Shown here: piece after piece, positions 17,894 to 26,282 of the stretch
How the letters are laid out: the number at the start of each line of letters is the position of its first letter
How positions within the stretch are numbered: position 1 is the stretch's first letter
Source: an uncultured Roseibium sp.
GTDB lineage: Bacteria; Pseudomonadota; Alphaproteobacteria; Rhizobiales; Stappiaceae
DNA: 64,000 nucleotides
Assembly: GCF_963669205.1 (NCBI RefSeq)
Contig: NZ_OY769915.1
Location: forward strand, 4,252,001 to 4,316,000
Direction of reading: 5' to 3'
Notes under the pieces: generated by a model
Database searches by the model: none
The model's input: only the letters and a program-made list of their open reading frames with translations
Told to the model about the DNA's origin: nothing
Made by a program: the position numbers and the translations under genes

Positions 17894-18658
17894 CTAGACG
17901 GAAAACGACGGAAGTTTTCGCAGGAGCGAAGTAAGTGTTTCTATTGTCGAATGATCGGCCACGCCATCAAGCTTTTCCGGTCGGAAGTGGCGCTGAAACG
18001 CCATCACTGCATGGCGCGTCTTCGCATCGAAGGTGCCGTTGATGTCGATATCATATCCGTAGAGCCCGAGCATGGATTGCAAGGCCTCGACGGGCTGACC
18101 CCGGTCCCCTTCCTGCATGAGCAGCCCCGCGACGATCGGATGCGGCTCGGCATGGAGCCCGGCGCCGGCCTCGGCCAGACGTTTCCAGGGAAACAGCTCG
18201 CCGGGGTCTTCCTTCCGGTCCGGTGCAATATCCGAATGACCGAGCACCATCCAGGGCAGGATGTCGTGACGGCTGCAGACATCCTTCGCCAGGGCGGCAA
18301 CCGCTTCGATCTGGACGTCCGGAAACGCGCGGTAGCCGAACTCGTGACCCGGATTGACGATTTCTATTCCGATGGACCGGGAGTTCACATCCGTCTCCCC
18401 CTTCCAGAAACTCCTGCCCGCGTGCCACGCGCGCCTTGCTTCGGGAACACATTGAAGAATTTCACCGCCTTCATGCACCAGGTAATGCGCGGAAACTTCC
18501 GCACGCGGATCACACAGCCTTTGCAACGCCTCTTCGGCGCTCCGCATTCCCGTATAGTGGAGGATCAGCATGTCGATCGGGGCGCCGGGCGCCCGCTCGC
18601 CGTGATTGGGTGAGGGATGAACGCGTGCCGCCACGCCGGTATCCGTGTCTACGCTCAT
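17894..18658 (-). CDS. N-acetylmuramoyl-L-alanine amidase, AmpD/AmiD type with peptidoglycan-binding domain
   Basis: The 254-residue protein has an amidase_2 zinc domain in residues 1-170. The first ligand His is in LHYTG (about 34), and GHSDIAPDRKEDPG holds the other His and Asp ligands. AHYLVHEGG, AWHAG and GIEIVNPG are also family hallmarks. A C-terminal peptidoglycan-binding_1 domain (about 185-245; LQSMLGLYGYDIDINGTFDA) follows. No clear signal peptide is present. It cleaves the bond between MurNAc and L-Ala, for turnover or recycling. It overlaps the DjlA-like gene by 4 bp and is coupled to it. Confidence 0.92.
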   Translation of the reverse strand: MSVDTDTGVAARVHPSPNHGERAPGAPIDMLILHYTGMRSAEEALQRLCDPRAEVSAHYLVHEGGEILQCVPEARRAWHAGRSFWKGETDVNSRSIGIEIVNPGHEFGYRAFPDVQIEAVAALAKDVCSRHDILPWMVLGHSDIAPDRKEDPGELFPWKRLAEAGAGLHAEPHPIVAGLLMQEGDRGQPVEALQSMLGLYGYDIDINGTFDAKTRHAVMAFQRHFRPEKLDGVADHSTIETLTSLLRKLPSFSV

Positions 18659-19350
18659 ATGCCCCTTTCCGCGCGGATCTTTGCCCAGGCGTCGTTGAGG
18701 GCAGCCAGCCGGTCGTTTGCGATCCTGACGAATTCTTCCGGAACGCCTCTTGCCATCAGCCTGTCGGGATGGGTTTCCTGCACTTCGCGGCGATAGTGCG
18801 ACTTGAGCTCCGTATCGCTTGCCTCCGGCCCGAGCCCCAGAACTTCATAGGGGTTTCCGTCCTTGCGAACATGCCTTGCAAGAACTTTCGAAAACTCGCG
18901 CTCATCAAGGCCAAAGACGGCCGCCACCCGGGAGAGATAGCCGACCTCGCTCTCGTGAACGACGCCGTCCGCCTTGGCGATGTGGAAAAGTCCGTCAAGG
19001 ATATCGAGCAGGGTTTTGCGGTCATACGGGAAGAGATCCGCGAGTTTTTTCGCGTAGACTTCAAATCCCGCAACATCTTCCTGCGCCAGATTGAAAAGCC
19101 GCGTGACGTTGCGTTCCTCTTTCGGGGGAACCTCGAAGAGTTCGCGAAACGCGATGATTTCGTCGGTCGTGACGACACCGTCCGCCTTCGCCATCTTTGC
19201 GCTGAGGGCAATCATTGCCACGGTAAAGCCGACGCTGCTTGTGCCTTCCGGACGTGCCAGCACAAGCTGAACAAGCCGATCGACAACCTGTGCACCACCG
19301 GTTCCGATAGCACTCACGATACTGCCGATGCTGCTCCAGACGCTCACCAA
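18655..19350 (-). CDS. DjlA-like protein with TerB and J domains
   Basis: The 231-residue protein has a hydrophobic N-terminus, a TerB-like helical domain at about 45-150 (ALSAKMAKADGVVTTDEI, then AKADGVVHESEVGYL as the second half of the duplicated motif), and a C-terminal J domain. The J domain holds the essential HPD in QETHPDRLM near 195-203 and should stimulate DnaK. This is the classic co-chaperone arrangement of DjlA, here probably peripheral to the inner membrane. It is the first gene of the djlA-amidase pair, the usual partner set near rnpB and mraZ in this group of bacteria. Confidence 0.9.
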   Translation of the reverse strand: MVSVWSSIGSIVSAIGTGGAQVVDRLVQLVLARPEGTSSVGFTVAMIALSAKMAKADGVVTTDEIIAFRELFEVPPKEERNVTRLFNLAQEDVAGFEVYAKKLADLFPYDRKTLLDILDGLFHIAKADGVVHESEVGYLSRVAAVFGLDEREFSKVLARHVRKDGNPYEVLGLGPEASDTELKSHYRREVQETHPDRLMARGVPEEFVRIANDRLAALNDAWAKIRAERGI

Positions 19351-19445
19351 AAGCTCCCGATCTGCTCAAACCGCGAAACGGCAGCGCGCCTGCTCCGCCC
19401 GGAATCAATTCCGGTCTCGAGTCTTATCGGCAGTCGCCGACTTTG

Positions 19446-19841
19446 ACTAGGTCATACCCTCATAAACCAGGCCGCAATGGTATGGATGAATTTGGTCGGA
19501 TACGCGGCGCGAAGCTGCAGGAAACCGGCCGGTTTTCAAAGCTTCGCAACAAAGTATCCGGGCAAGTTCACCCAGGGTACGGACCCATAAATGAGACTGA
19601 AATGGCATGGGAAATGGCGAAATCCCGTTAGGAAGGGTGTGCGGAGCGGGCTTTCTGCCCGGTCAAGCACGCTGACGCCACGGGGGGAAGCCATTTCCAT
19701 GTCCTTCGGATTTGACCGGATTGCGCCTCCCCGGCGTCGCGGAAGGCTTGAAAATGAACCACATTTCCTGCGCTTCCGCTCCTTGAGGAGAAGCAATCCG
19801 CCTCAAACCATTTCGGCCTGATTTGTGAGGGTGTGACCTAG
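19446..19841. repeat. MITE-like element, composite copy, with 28-bp terminal inverted repeats
   Basis: The left end (19446-19473) and the right end (19814-19841) are inverted repeats matching at 25 of 28 positions; both begin with CTAG and read CTAGGTCAYACCCTCAYAAA. Inside, from about 19573 to 19795, the sequence is clearly similar to the second repeat at 35792-36061. That similarity includes the second element's own left end, GGTACGGACCCATAAATGA, found here at 19576-19594. This copy therefore looks like a hybrid or nested element. No transposase is encoded. Ends within CTAG resemble the target of IS630-family elements, which duplicate TA. It fills most of the 635-bp gap between the DjlA-like gene and the GGDEF/EAL gene. 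Confidence 0.8.
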
Positions 19842-19985
19842 GAGTGTCCTCCTGCGAAACGGAACATTCCTCAGAAACGGTCCGGTTTGTGCGCAAGTCC
19901 GCATTGAAAAAATCACTAAGGACTTCATCCAAGGATTCATGATGGTTAAAGGATTTCCGCTTAAGTTGTCCGGATATCTGTTCGT

Positions 19986-22169
19986 ATGACGGTACTGCGC
20001 CGGATGGCAATTCCACTCGTTAGAAGCAACATTGTCATATTTTTCGTGTCCATGACGCTGGTTCTGACGCTGGCGTTAGGCGTCTATGTGAGCAATCGTC
20101 TGCTGACCCATTGGCTGCTCGTCGGAGGCCTCGAGCAGGACTACATCCACCAAAAGTCCGACATCCAGAGCATCCTTGCGTCCCATGCCGTCGAGACGAA
20201 GAATCACCCTCTCCAGGAATTGCAGGGACTGCGCCTTTCGCTCTCGAGCGAGACACCGGCTCAGTCAAAGGTATCGTCGCGGACAATCGCGGAAATCCGG
20301 AAGGTTCTGGAGCACAAATATGTGGACTCGACGATCCTGGACACAAGTCTCGTTTATCCGTCCAGGGACGTTGCCGACACCTCCGGTCTGCCGAGATTCG
20401 CACAAATTGACTGGCTTGCGGAAAACAGGCTGACATCGGTCCGGACACTGAATCATGCCTGGGCGGCCTTCAACTCCGACCGCCCGCTGACCATTGTGCC
20501 GGACATGACCTGGTTCGGCGCCTTCGGCTCCAATGCCATCGTCGTTTTCAATCCGGACAAATCCCAGGACTTATCCCCCAGTCTTGTGCTTCTGGTGACA
20601 CAGTCCGCAGTTCTGAAAAGCCTGTCCGGGCTGATCTGGTCGATCAGTGCGGCGATTGGCGTGCTCTGCCTTATTTCATTTGCGTTCGCGGCGATCCTGT
20701 TGTGGATGCGGTTTTATGACCAGGTGCGCACCAACAGCAATTTTCAGTATCTCGCACACCATGACACCTTGACGGGCCTGCCGAACCGGGCCGTGTTCAA
20801 TGCCAAGCTGGCGGAGGCCCTGCGCCTTGCCCAGGCCAAGGCGTCGAACGTCGGTGTCATGCTGATCGACGTCGACAAGTTCAAGGAAATCAACGACACG
20901 CACGGTCACGGCATCGGCGATGTCTTCCTGCAGGTTGTCGGGGAAAGGCTGCAGACCGTCTTTCACAAGCATCTTGTCGCGCGTTTGTCCGGCGATGAAT
21001 TTGCAGTCCTGATGACTTCTGTTTCCGATCCGGCCCGCATGACCCGGCTGGCCGCGGACATGATAGCGGCAACAAACGCGCCCTGTATCATTGACGGCAA
21101 CGAAATCAAGCTGTCTCTGTCCATCGGAATTGCGCGCGCAACCGACGGATCCTGGCGCGTATCGCGCCTGCTGCATTGCGCCGACCTTGCGCTCTACAAC
21201 GCCAAGCACAGCGGCCGGTCGACCTTCTCCTGGTATACGCCCGGACTGGATGCGGAAGCACAGAAGCGCAAGGAAGTCGAAAACGGCCTGGTCAAGGCGC
21301 TGAAACTCGATCAGTTCAAGCTCCTGTACCAACCGCAATACGCCCTGCGCGACGGGACGCTGCGCGGATACGAGGCGCTGGTTCGCTGGGAACATCCGAG
21401 CAAGGGCGAAATCAGACCCGATCTGTTCATTCCGATCGCGGAAGACTGCGGCCTGATCGACGAGATCGGCACCTGGGTGCTCAACAACGCGTGCCGGGAA
21501 GCGATGCTGTGGGAGGACCTGAACCGTCGCGTTGCCGTCAACGTCTCCGCCGCCCAGTTCGTCGCCGGCGAGACCCAGAAACGGGTTGCCCAGGCGCTCC
21601 ACAGTTCGGGACTGGATCCGAGTCGCCTGGAGATCGAAATCACAGAAAGCCTGCTGATATCGAATACGGAAGCCGTGATCGAGACGCTTCAGCAGATCCA
21701 CGACATGGGCGTGTCGATCGCCATGGACGACTTCGGCACGGGTTATTCCTCGCTTAGCTACCTCAGCCTTTTCCCGTTCGACAAGATCAAGATCGACCAG
21801 ACCTTTGTCCAGAACCTCGGCAAGGATCCCAGCACGGACGCGATCGTCACTTCCATTGTGGGGCTTGGCCGCTCGTTGAATGTCACGATCACGGCGGAAG
21901 GCGTCGAGACGGAAGAACAGGCTGTTCTGCTGAGCGCCGCCGGCTGCGACCTCGTCCAGGGTTACATGTTCGGCAAGCCGGACAGCGTCAAACGGCACGA
22001 GTCCGATTTCCCAGTCTTCCCGCACAACGAGGATGGCGGGTTCTGGTTCCCGCAACAACGGAAAAAAGCGCCCGAAGCCCCGAAGATCACGCTGTCGCCG
22101 TCCTTGGCCCAATACGCCACGATCTCCGACGCCCCGGCGTCCGACGAAGCGGAAAGCGTGACCGGTTGA
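19986..22169 (+). CDS. Membrane GGDEF/EAL protein, likely c-di-GMP phosphodiesterase
   Basis: The 727-residue protein has membrane helices at about 14-36 and 215-240 flanking a periplasmic sensor region. A GGDEF domain (about 255-420) and an EAL domain (about 437-685) follow. The diguanylate cyclase signature is SGDEF near residue 335 in place of GGDEF, and I see no RxxD inhibitory site before it. The EAL domain is intact: EAL at about 463, NVSAAQF, EITES, DDFGTGYSS, KIDQTF and TAEGVE. The most likely activity is breakdown of c-di-GMP, with the GGDEF domain possibly regulatory. A shorter start at 20004 is possible. The gene converges with arsH. Confidence 0.9.
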   Translation: MTVLRRMAIPLVRSNIVIFFVSMTLVLTLALGVYVSNRLLTHWLLVGGLEQDYIHQKSDIQSILASHAVETKNHPLQELQGLRLSLSSETPAQSKVSSRTIAEIRKVLEHKYVDSTILDTSLVYPSRDVADTSGLPRFAQIDWLAENRLTSVRTLNHAWAAFNSDRPLTIVPDMTWFGAFGSNAIVVFNPDKSQDLSPSLVLLVTQSAVLKSLSGLIWSISAAIGVLCLISFAFAAILLWMRFYDQVRTNSNFQYLAHHDTLTGLPNRAVFNAKLAEALRLAQAKASNVGVMLIDVDKFKEINDTHGHGIGDVFLQVVGERLQTVFHKHLVARLSGDEFAVLMTSVSDPARMTRLAADMIAATNAPCIIDGNEIKLSLSIGIARATDGSWRVSRLLHCADLALYNAKHSGRSTFSWYTPGLDAEAQKRKEVENGLVKALKLDQFKLLYQPQYALRDGTLRGYEALVRWEHPSKGEIRPDLFIPIAEDCGLIDEIGTWVLNNACREAMLWEDLNRRVAVNVSAAQFVAGETQKRVAQALHSSGLDPSRLEIEITESLLISNTEAVIETLQQIHDMGVSIAMDDFGTGYSSLSYLSLFPFDKIKIDQTFVQNLGKDPSTDAIVTSIVGLGRSLNVTITAEGVETEEQAVLLSAAGCDLVQGYMFGKPDSVKRHESDFPVFPHNEDGGFWFPQQRKKAPEAPKITLSPSLAQYATISDAPASDEAESVTG

Positions 22170-22217
22170 GGCCGTCAGGTGAAACCCGACCGGATGCCAG
22201 GCGCGGACGTCTCCTGA

Positions 22218-22958
22218 TCAGCGAACGGCACCCTGGGCCGCCCGCGCGACCGCGTCATTCGCCACACTTTCCGCTTTGCGTTCCGAGTACCGGTCGACGA
22301 GATAGTCCGAGCGTCCGCGCACAAGCAGCGTGAACTTCATGAGTTCCTCCACCACGTCGACAACACGGTCATAGAGCGGCGACGGTTTCATGCGGCCGTC
22401 ATCGTCAAATTCGAGATACGCCTTGGGGACGGAAGACTGGTTGGGGATCGTCACCATGCGCATCCAGCGGCCGAGCACGCGCATCTGGTTGAGCGCGTTG
22501 AACGACTGGGAACCTCCCGAGACCTGCATCAGGGCAAGGGTTTTCCCCTGGGTCGGCCGGACCGCGCCCGTGCTGAGCGGTATCCAGTCAATCTGCGTTT
22601 TGAGAATCCCCGTCATGGCACCGTGTCGCTCCGGCGAACACCAGACCTGGGCTTCCGACCAGATGCTGAGATCCCTGAGTTCCCGGACCTTGGGATGATC
22701 CGGGTCGGCATCATCGGGGAGCGGAAGCCCGGCCGGGTCGAATACTTTCGTCTCCGCCCCCAATGCCTTCAGCAGCCGTTCCGCTTCCTGCGCCAGAAAA
22801 CGGCTGTAAGACCGCTCCCGCAAAGAACCGTAAAGCAGGAGGACGCGGACGGGATGGATCGGTGCATCATTTTGTTCAAGCATCCCCTGCGCGACCGGAC
22901 GAAAATCGCCGGTACTCAGGTTGGGCAGGTCATTCAGCTTCATGTCCGTCTCACTCAT
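22218..22958 (-). CDS. arsH: ArsH organoarsenical oxidase (NADPH-dependent flavoprotein)
   Basis: The 246-residue protein is an NADPH-dependent FMN reductase of the ArsH group, known to oxidise trivalent methylarsenicals and to act as a quinone reductase. LLYGSLRERSYSRFLAQEA near 35-53 is the FMN phosphate loop, and EAQVWCSPERHGAMTGILK, TLALMQVSGGSQSFNAL and RMVTIPNQSSVPKAY are typical ArsH blocks. I chose the ATG at 22958, which overlaps the arsC stop by 8 bp; 22943 is an alternative. It is the last gene of arsR-arsC-arsH. Confidence 0.94.
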   Translation of the reverse strand: MSETDMKLNDLPNLSTGDFRPVAQGMLEQNDAPIHPVRVLLLYGSLRERSYSRFLAQEAERLLKALGAETKVFDPAGLPLPDDADPDHPKVRELRDLSIWSEAQVWCSPERHGAMTGILKTQIDWIPLSTGAVRPTQGKTLALMQVSGGSQSFNALNQMRVLGRWMRMVTIPNQSSVPKAYLEFDDDGRMKPSPLYDRVVDVVEELMKFTLLVRGRSDYLVDRYSERKAESVANDAVARAAQGAVR

Positions 22959-23364
22959 TTGCCGCCCCGGTCCCGACAACCTGGCCATCCTCTTTGGTGA
23001 AGGTCCCGATGTCGGTGGGCAGCAGATCCATGACCTTTTCAGACGGACGGCAGAGACGGACACCCTTGCCGGTCACGACGATCGGCCGGTTGATGAGGAT
23101 CGGATGCTCCATCATGAAGTCGATCAGCTGATCGTCTGACCATTTATCTTCGCCGAGACCGAGTTCGTCGTAGGGTGTGCCCTTCTGGCGCAAAAGATCG
23201 CGGACCGAAATCTCCATTTTCGAAATCAGTTCGACGAGCTTTTCCCGGCTTGGCGGTGTCTTCAGGTATTCAATGACCTCCGGCTCGACGCCGGTTTCAC
23301 GGATCATGGCAAGCGTGTTCCGGGACGTCCCGCATTTCGGGTTGTGATAGATCGTGATCGTCAT
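22951..23364 (-). CDS. arsC: Arsenate reductase ArsC (glutaredoxin-dependent)
   Basis: The 137-residue enzyme reduces arsenate to arsenite using glutathione and glutaredoxin. The catalytic cysteine is Cys11 in HNPKCGTSRNTL, followed by EYLKTPPSRE and the RPIVVTGKGVRLCRPSEKV block, in which the first Arg is one of the arsenate-binding arginines. The start at 23364 gives the standard MTITIYHNP N-terminus; an upstream extension of 17 codons lacks conservation. It lies 13 bp after arsR. Confidence 0.95.
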   Translation of the reverse strand: MTITIYHNPKCGTSRNTLAMIRETGVEPEVIEYLKTPPSREKLVELISKMEISVRDLLRQKGTPYDELGLGEDKWSDDQLIDFMMEHPILINRPIVVTGKGVRLCRPSEKVMDLLPTDIGTFTKEDGQVVGTGAANE

Positions 23365-23377
23365 CTTTCTGGTCCTG

Positions 23378-23716
23378 TCAAGGGGATGTGGATTGAGGCG
23401 GCTTGAGATCGGCAAGCCCGCAAATCTGAGGATTGTTCGCGCAGCAGTCTTCCATGAGGAAAGCCAGAAGGTGTCTCATCTGACCGAAATCGACTGAATA
23501 GCGGATATGGCGGCCTTCCCGCTGCGCGGACAGCAGTCCCGCCCGTTCGAGCGTCGTCAGGTGAAAGGACATGCGGGTTGGCTGCACATCGAGTTTTTCC
23601 GCAATCGCGCCCGAAGGCAGTCCCAGAGGTCCCGCGCTCACCAGCAGTCTGAATGCGGCGAGACGATCCTCCTGCGCAAGAGCCGCGAGCGCGGATATGG
23701 CCGTTGTCTGCTTCAT
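23378..23716 (-). CDS. arsR: ArsR-family arsenite-responsive repressor
   Basis: The 112-residue winged-helix repressor has its recognition region in VQPTRMSFHLTTLERAGLL (about 44-62) and a wing, QREGRHIRYSV. The C-terminal EDCCANNPQIC gives a three-cysteine cluster (CC-x5-C), a known alternative As(III)-binding site in alphaproteobacterial ArsR. The canonical CxC in the DNA-binding helix is absent. It should repress arsR-arsC-arsH and dissociate when arsenite binds. A short AT-rich inverted repeat lies immediately upstream. Confidence 0.93.
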   Translation of the reverse strand: MKQTTAISALAALAQEDRLAAFRLLVSAGPLGLPSGAIAEKLDVQPTRMSFHLTTLERAGLLSAQREGRHIRYSVDFGQMRHLLAFLMEDCCANNPQICGLADLKPPQSTSP

Positions 23717-23721
23717 ATTTC

Positions 23722-23750
23722 GATACTACAAGAAATTTTGTAATATAGTA
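23722..23750 (-). promoter_or_regulatory. Probable ars promoter/operator
   Basis: A 29-bp AT-rich segment between arsR and the MarR-type gene contains the inverted repeat ACAAgaaattTTGT within TACTA...TAGTA. Its position right before the arsR start suits ArsR autorepression. No footprint knowledge for this protein is assumed. Confidence 0.5.
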
Positions 23751-23781
23751 CAGCGAAAACCGCCTGGCAGACCTTTGAAAA

Positions 23782-24318
23782 TCACATGGCTGCCGCAGCG
23801 CGCGCGGCCTGGTCATAGTTTCCGGATACCAGCCGCAGTGTCGCGGCCAACCGGGACAGCTCGTTTTCATCAAGGCCCAGCGCCTTCATCGGCTCAACCA
23901 GCAATGCCTCGCGCAAACGCCTGTATTCAAGACACGCCGTTTCGCCGGCCGCGGTGATCTCGGCCGTTTTCTCCTTGCCGCGGCGGCCGGACGAGATCAG
24001 GCCGGCCTTCTGCAGTTTCTTCATGGCGTAGGTGACGGTGTGCGTGTCTTCGATATTCAGGACCAGGCAGATGTCGGAAAGTGTCTTTGCACGCCCGCGG
24101 TGATTGACCGTATGCAGGACAAGGACATCGAGCGGGCCGAGCCCCTCCGAGCCGCTCGCCGCAATGCAGCGGACCATCCAGCGATGATAGGCGTTTACCA
24201 TCATGGTGACGGCAAACTCGATTTCCGAGAGTGCCGGCATCGCCCCGGACGCAAGATGCGCAGCCGATACGACGGGTCCGATTGGACTGTCACTCTTGCT
24301 TTCAGACTTCGCCGACAC
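23782..24318 (-). CDS. MarR-type winged-helix regulator
   Basis: The 178-residue protein has a MarR-like helical N-terminus and a winged helix at about 70-130 (LSDICLVLNIEDTHTVTYAMKKLQKAGL). It is a member of the group of MarR-like regulators that often accompany transport and catabolic genes. It lies 26 bp downstream of the TRAP large-permease gene in the same direction, so it is the last gene of that operon. It may bind the conserved blocks found upstream of dctP and of the hydantoinase gene, but that is an inference. The ligand is unknown. Confidence 0.85.
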   Translation of the reverse strand: MSAKSESKSDSPIGPVVSAAHLASGAMPALSEIEFAVTMMVNAYHRWMVRCIAASGSEGLGPLDVLVLHTVNHRGRAKTLSDICLVLNIEDTHTVTYAMKKLQKAGLISSGRRGKEKTAEITAAGETACLEYRRLREALLVEPMKALGLDENELSRLAATLRLVSGNYDQAARAAAAM

Positions 24319-24344
24319 TGTCTTGACCTCTCCCTAAGGCATAA

Positions 24345-25649
24345 TCAGTTGCTCAGCATCGACTGCGGAAGCCAAAGAGCCAAGCCCGGGAAGGCAACTA
24401 TCAACACCACGGCCAGGATCATCAACAGGAAGAATGGCAGCGCCATGCGCGCGACCGAGAAAATGTTCCGGCCCGTCATGCCCTGCAGCACGAACAGGTT
24501 GAAGCCGACCGGCGGGGTAATCTGGCTCATTTCGACGACCAGGACCAGATAGATGCCGAACCAGATGAGGTCCAGCCCGGCCTGCTCCACCATGGGCAGG
24601 ATCACCGAAGTCGTCAGCACGACAACGGAAATGCCATCCAGAAAGCAGCCCAGGACAACGAAGAAAAGGGTCAGTGCGATCAGCAGCGCAGAGGGCGACA
24701 GCTCCATCGCTCCGATCCAGGACGCAAGTTCGCGCGGGATCCCGGTGTATCCCATGGCAACCGTCAGGAACGCTGCCCCTGCCAGAATGAAGGCAATCAT
24801 GCAGGACGTGCGTGTCGCACCCATCAGGGCGTCGACGAAACTCGCGCGGCTAAGCGTGCCCGAGCCCCAGGACAAGAGCAGCGACAGCGTCACGCCGATT
24901 GCGGCCGCCTCGGTCGGAGACGCAAGGCCCGCATAGATGGAGCCGATGACGCCGGCAATCAGGCCGATGACCGGGAACAGGCGCCGTGTCGCCTTCAGGC
25001 GTTCCAGGAACGGAATGGTATCCTCCTTCGGCGGCATTTTCGGCCTGTTCAGCACGGACCAGACGGCCACATACCCCATGAAGAGGACACAGAGCATCGC
25101 GCCGGGCAGAACACCGGCCATGAACAAACGTGCGATGGATTGCTCCGTCGCCGCCCCGTAGACGATCAGGATGATCGACGGCGGGATCAGAAGCCCCAGT
25201 GTTCCGGAGCCGGCGAGCGTGCCGATGGCGATCCGCTCATCATAGCCGCGCTGCTTCAGCTCGGGCAAGGACATGCGGCCGATCGTGGCCGTTGTTGCGG
25301 CGGAAGACCCGGAGACGGCCGCGAAGATGCCGCAGCCGAGAATGTTCACGTGCAGAAGCCGGCCCGGCAGATTGCGCATCCACGGAGACAGCCCGGCGAA
25401 CATGTCTTCTGACAGGCGGGAGCGGAACAGGATCTCGCCCATCCAGATGAACATCGGCAACGCCGTGAGATCCCAGGAGTTTGCCGCTCCCCAGATGGTC
25501 GTCGCCATGACCGGCCCGGCCGGGACGGAGACCAGCGCCAGCATCGCGGCCAGCGCCACGCCAAGAAGGGCTACGGCGACCCAGATCCCGGTTGCCAGCG
25601 CCGCCAGCATTCCGAGGCCGAGAAACAGTGCAATCAGGGAAAGGTCCAT
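24345..25649 (-). CDS. dctM: TRAP transporter large permease, DctM subunit
   Basis: The 434-residue inner-membrane protein has about 12 hydrophobic segments and family blocks LFLGLGMLAALATGIWVAVA, SGSSAATTATIGRMSLPELKQRGYDE, LIPPSIILIVYGAATEQSIA and SQITPPVGFNLFVLQG. It is the sodium-coupled translocation subunit of a tripartite ATP-independent importer. Its start overlaps the DctQ stop (TGATG), so the two are translationally coupled. The substrate probably relates to the hydantoinase/oxoprolinase encoded nearby, since the two share upstream motifs. Confidence 0.95.
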   Translation of the reverse strand: MDLSLIALFLGLGMLAALATGIWVAVALLGVALAAMLALVSVPAGPVMATTIWGAANSWDLTALPMFIWMGEILFRSRLSEDMFAGLSPWMRNLPGRLLHVNILGCGIFAAVSGSSAATTATIGRMSLPELKQRGYDERIAIGTLAGSGTLGLLIPPSIILIVYGAATEQSIARLFMAGVLPGAMLCVLFMGYVAVWSVLNRPKMPPKEDTIPFLERLKATRRLFPVIGLIAGVIGSIYAGLASPTEAAAIGVTLSLLLSWGSGTLSRASFVDALMGATRTSCMIAFILAGAAFLTVAMGYTGIPRELASWIGAMELSPSALLIALTLFFVVLGCFLDGISVVVLTTSVILPMVEQAGLDLIWFGIYLVLVVEMSQITPPVGFNLFVLQGMTGRNIFSVARMALPFFLLMILAVVLIVAFPGLALWLPQSMLSN

Positions 25650-26206
25650 CAGTCTTTCCCCTCGATCAGGTCGTCCTTGACGACAGCTTCAAAGCTTGGG
25701 CGACGTCCAGCCAGGATCTGCACCAGATCGTCGAACAGCGACACCGAGAACACCGCCAGCCCGAGCGTCATGACGATCTGCGGATAGACGAGCGGTATGG
25801 GAATGATGCCGTAGGAAGTCTCGTTGTAGCTGTAGCTGTCAAAGGCCAGCCATCCGGCATGCCAGGTGAAATAGGACGCCAGCGCGAATGCAACGGCGAT
25901 CGCCCAGAGGTTCAGAAAACTGGCAAATGCGGACGGGACGGCCTGGAGCAGGATCGAAACACGGATGTGATCGCTGTTGCGCAGCGTTCCGGCCAACGCC
26001 AGAAACGAGGCCCCGACCAGAAGAAATCCGGCAATCTCCGCAAGCGACGGTACCTGCAGTCCCCACGGCTCGAGGCCGAAGAGCTTCCTTGCCCCGTCGA
26101 ACAGTCTTCCCAACACCTGGAACACCACCAGACTGGCGATCACCACGAGGCAGCAGGCAGCCAGAGCCGTTGACGCCTGATAAAGCGAATTCAAAGCCTT
26201 GCGCAT
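25649..26206 (-). CDS. dctQ: TRAP transporter small permease, DctQ subunit
   Basis: The 185-residue protein has four predicted membrane helices (about 12-34, 48-70, 90-112 and 130-155), as usual for DctQ. The DctQ-like segment FLLVGASFLALAGTLRNSDHIRVSIL contains the conserved H-I-R-V element. It forms the membrane complex with DctM. A hairpin terminator sits between it and the upstream dctP gene, which should make dctQ and dctM expression lower than that of the binding protein. Confidence 0.92.
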   Translation of the reverse strand: MRKALNSLYQASTALAACCLVVIASLVVFQVLGRLFDGARKLFGLEPWGLQVPSLAEIAGFLLVGASFLALAGTLRNSDHIRVSILLQAVPSAFASFLNLWAIAVAFALASYFTWHAGWLAFDSYSYNETSYGIIPIPLVYPQIVMTLGLAVFSVSLFDDLVQILAGRRPSFEAVVKDDLIEGKD

Positions 26207-26241
26207 CGGTTTCCCCTACCGGATAAGCAGCTTGTCATATG

Positions 26242-26269
26242 AAAACGCCGGGCATTCGGGCCCGGCGTT
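26242..26269 (-). terminator. Intra-operon hairpin between dctP and dctQ
   Basis: AACGCCGGGC and GCCCGGCGTT form a 10-bp stem with a short loop, followed on the minus strand by a U tract from the A run at 26242-26245. It lies 14 bp after the dctP stop. Partial termination here would raise the ratio of binding protein to permease. Confidence 0.75.
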
Positions 26270-26282
26270 CGCGCTGTTTGTT

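Noticed and set aside
19536..19796. Minus-strand frame in the first MITE-like element, similar to one in the second
   Set aside because: The similarity of the two predicted peptides follows from the repeat DNA; no start with a ribosome site and no conserved end.
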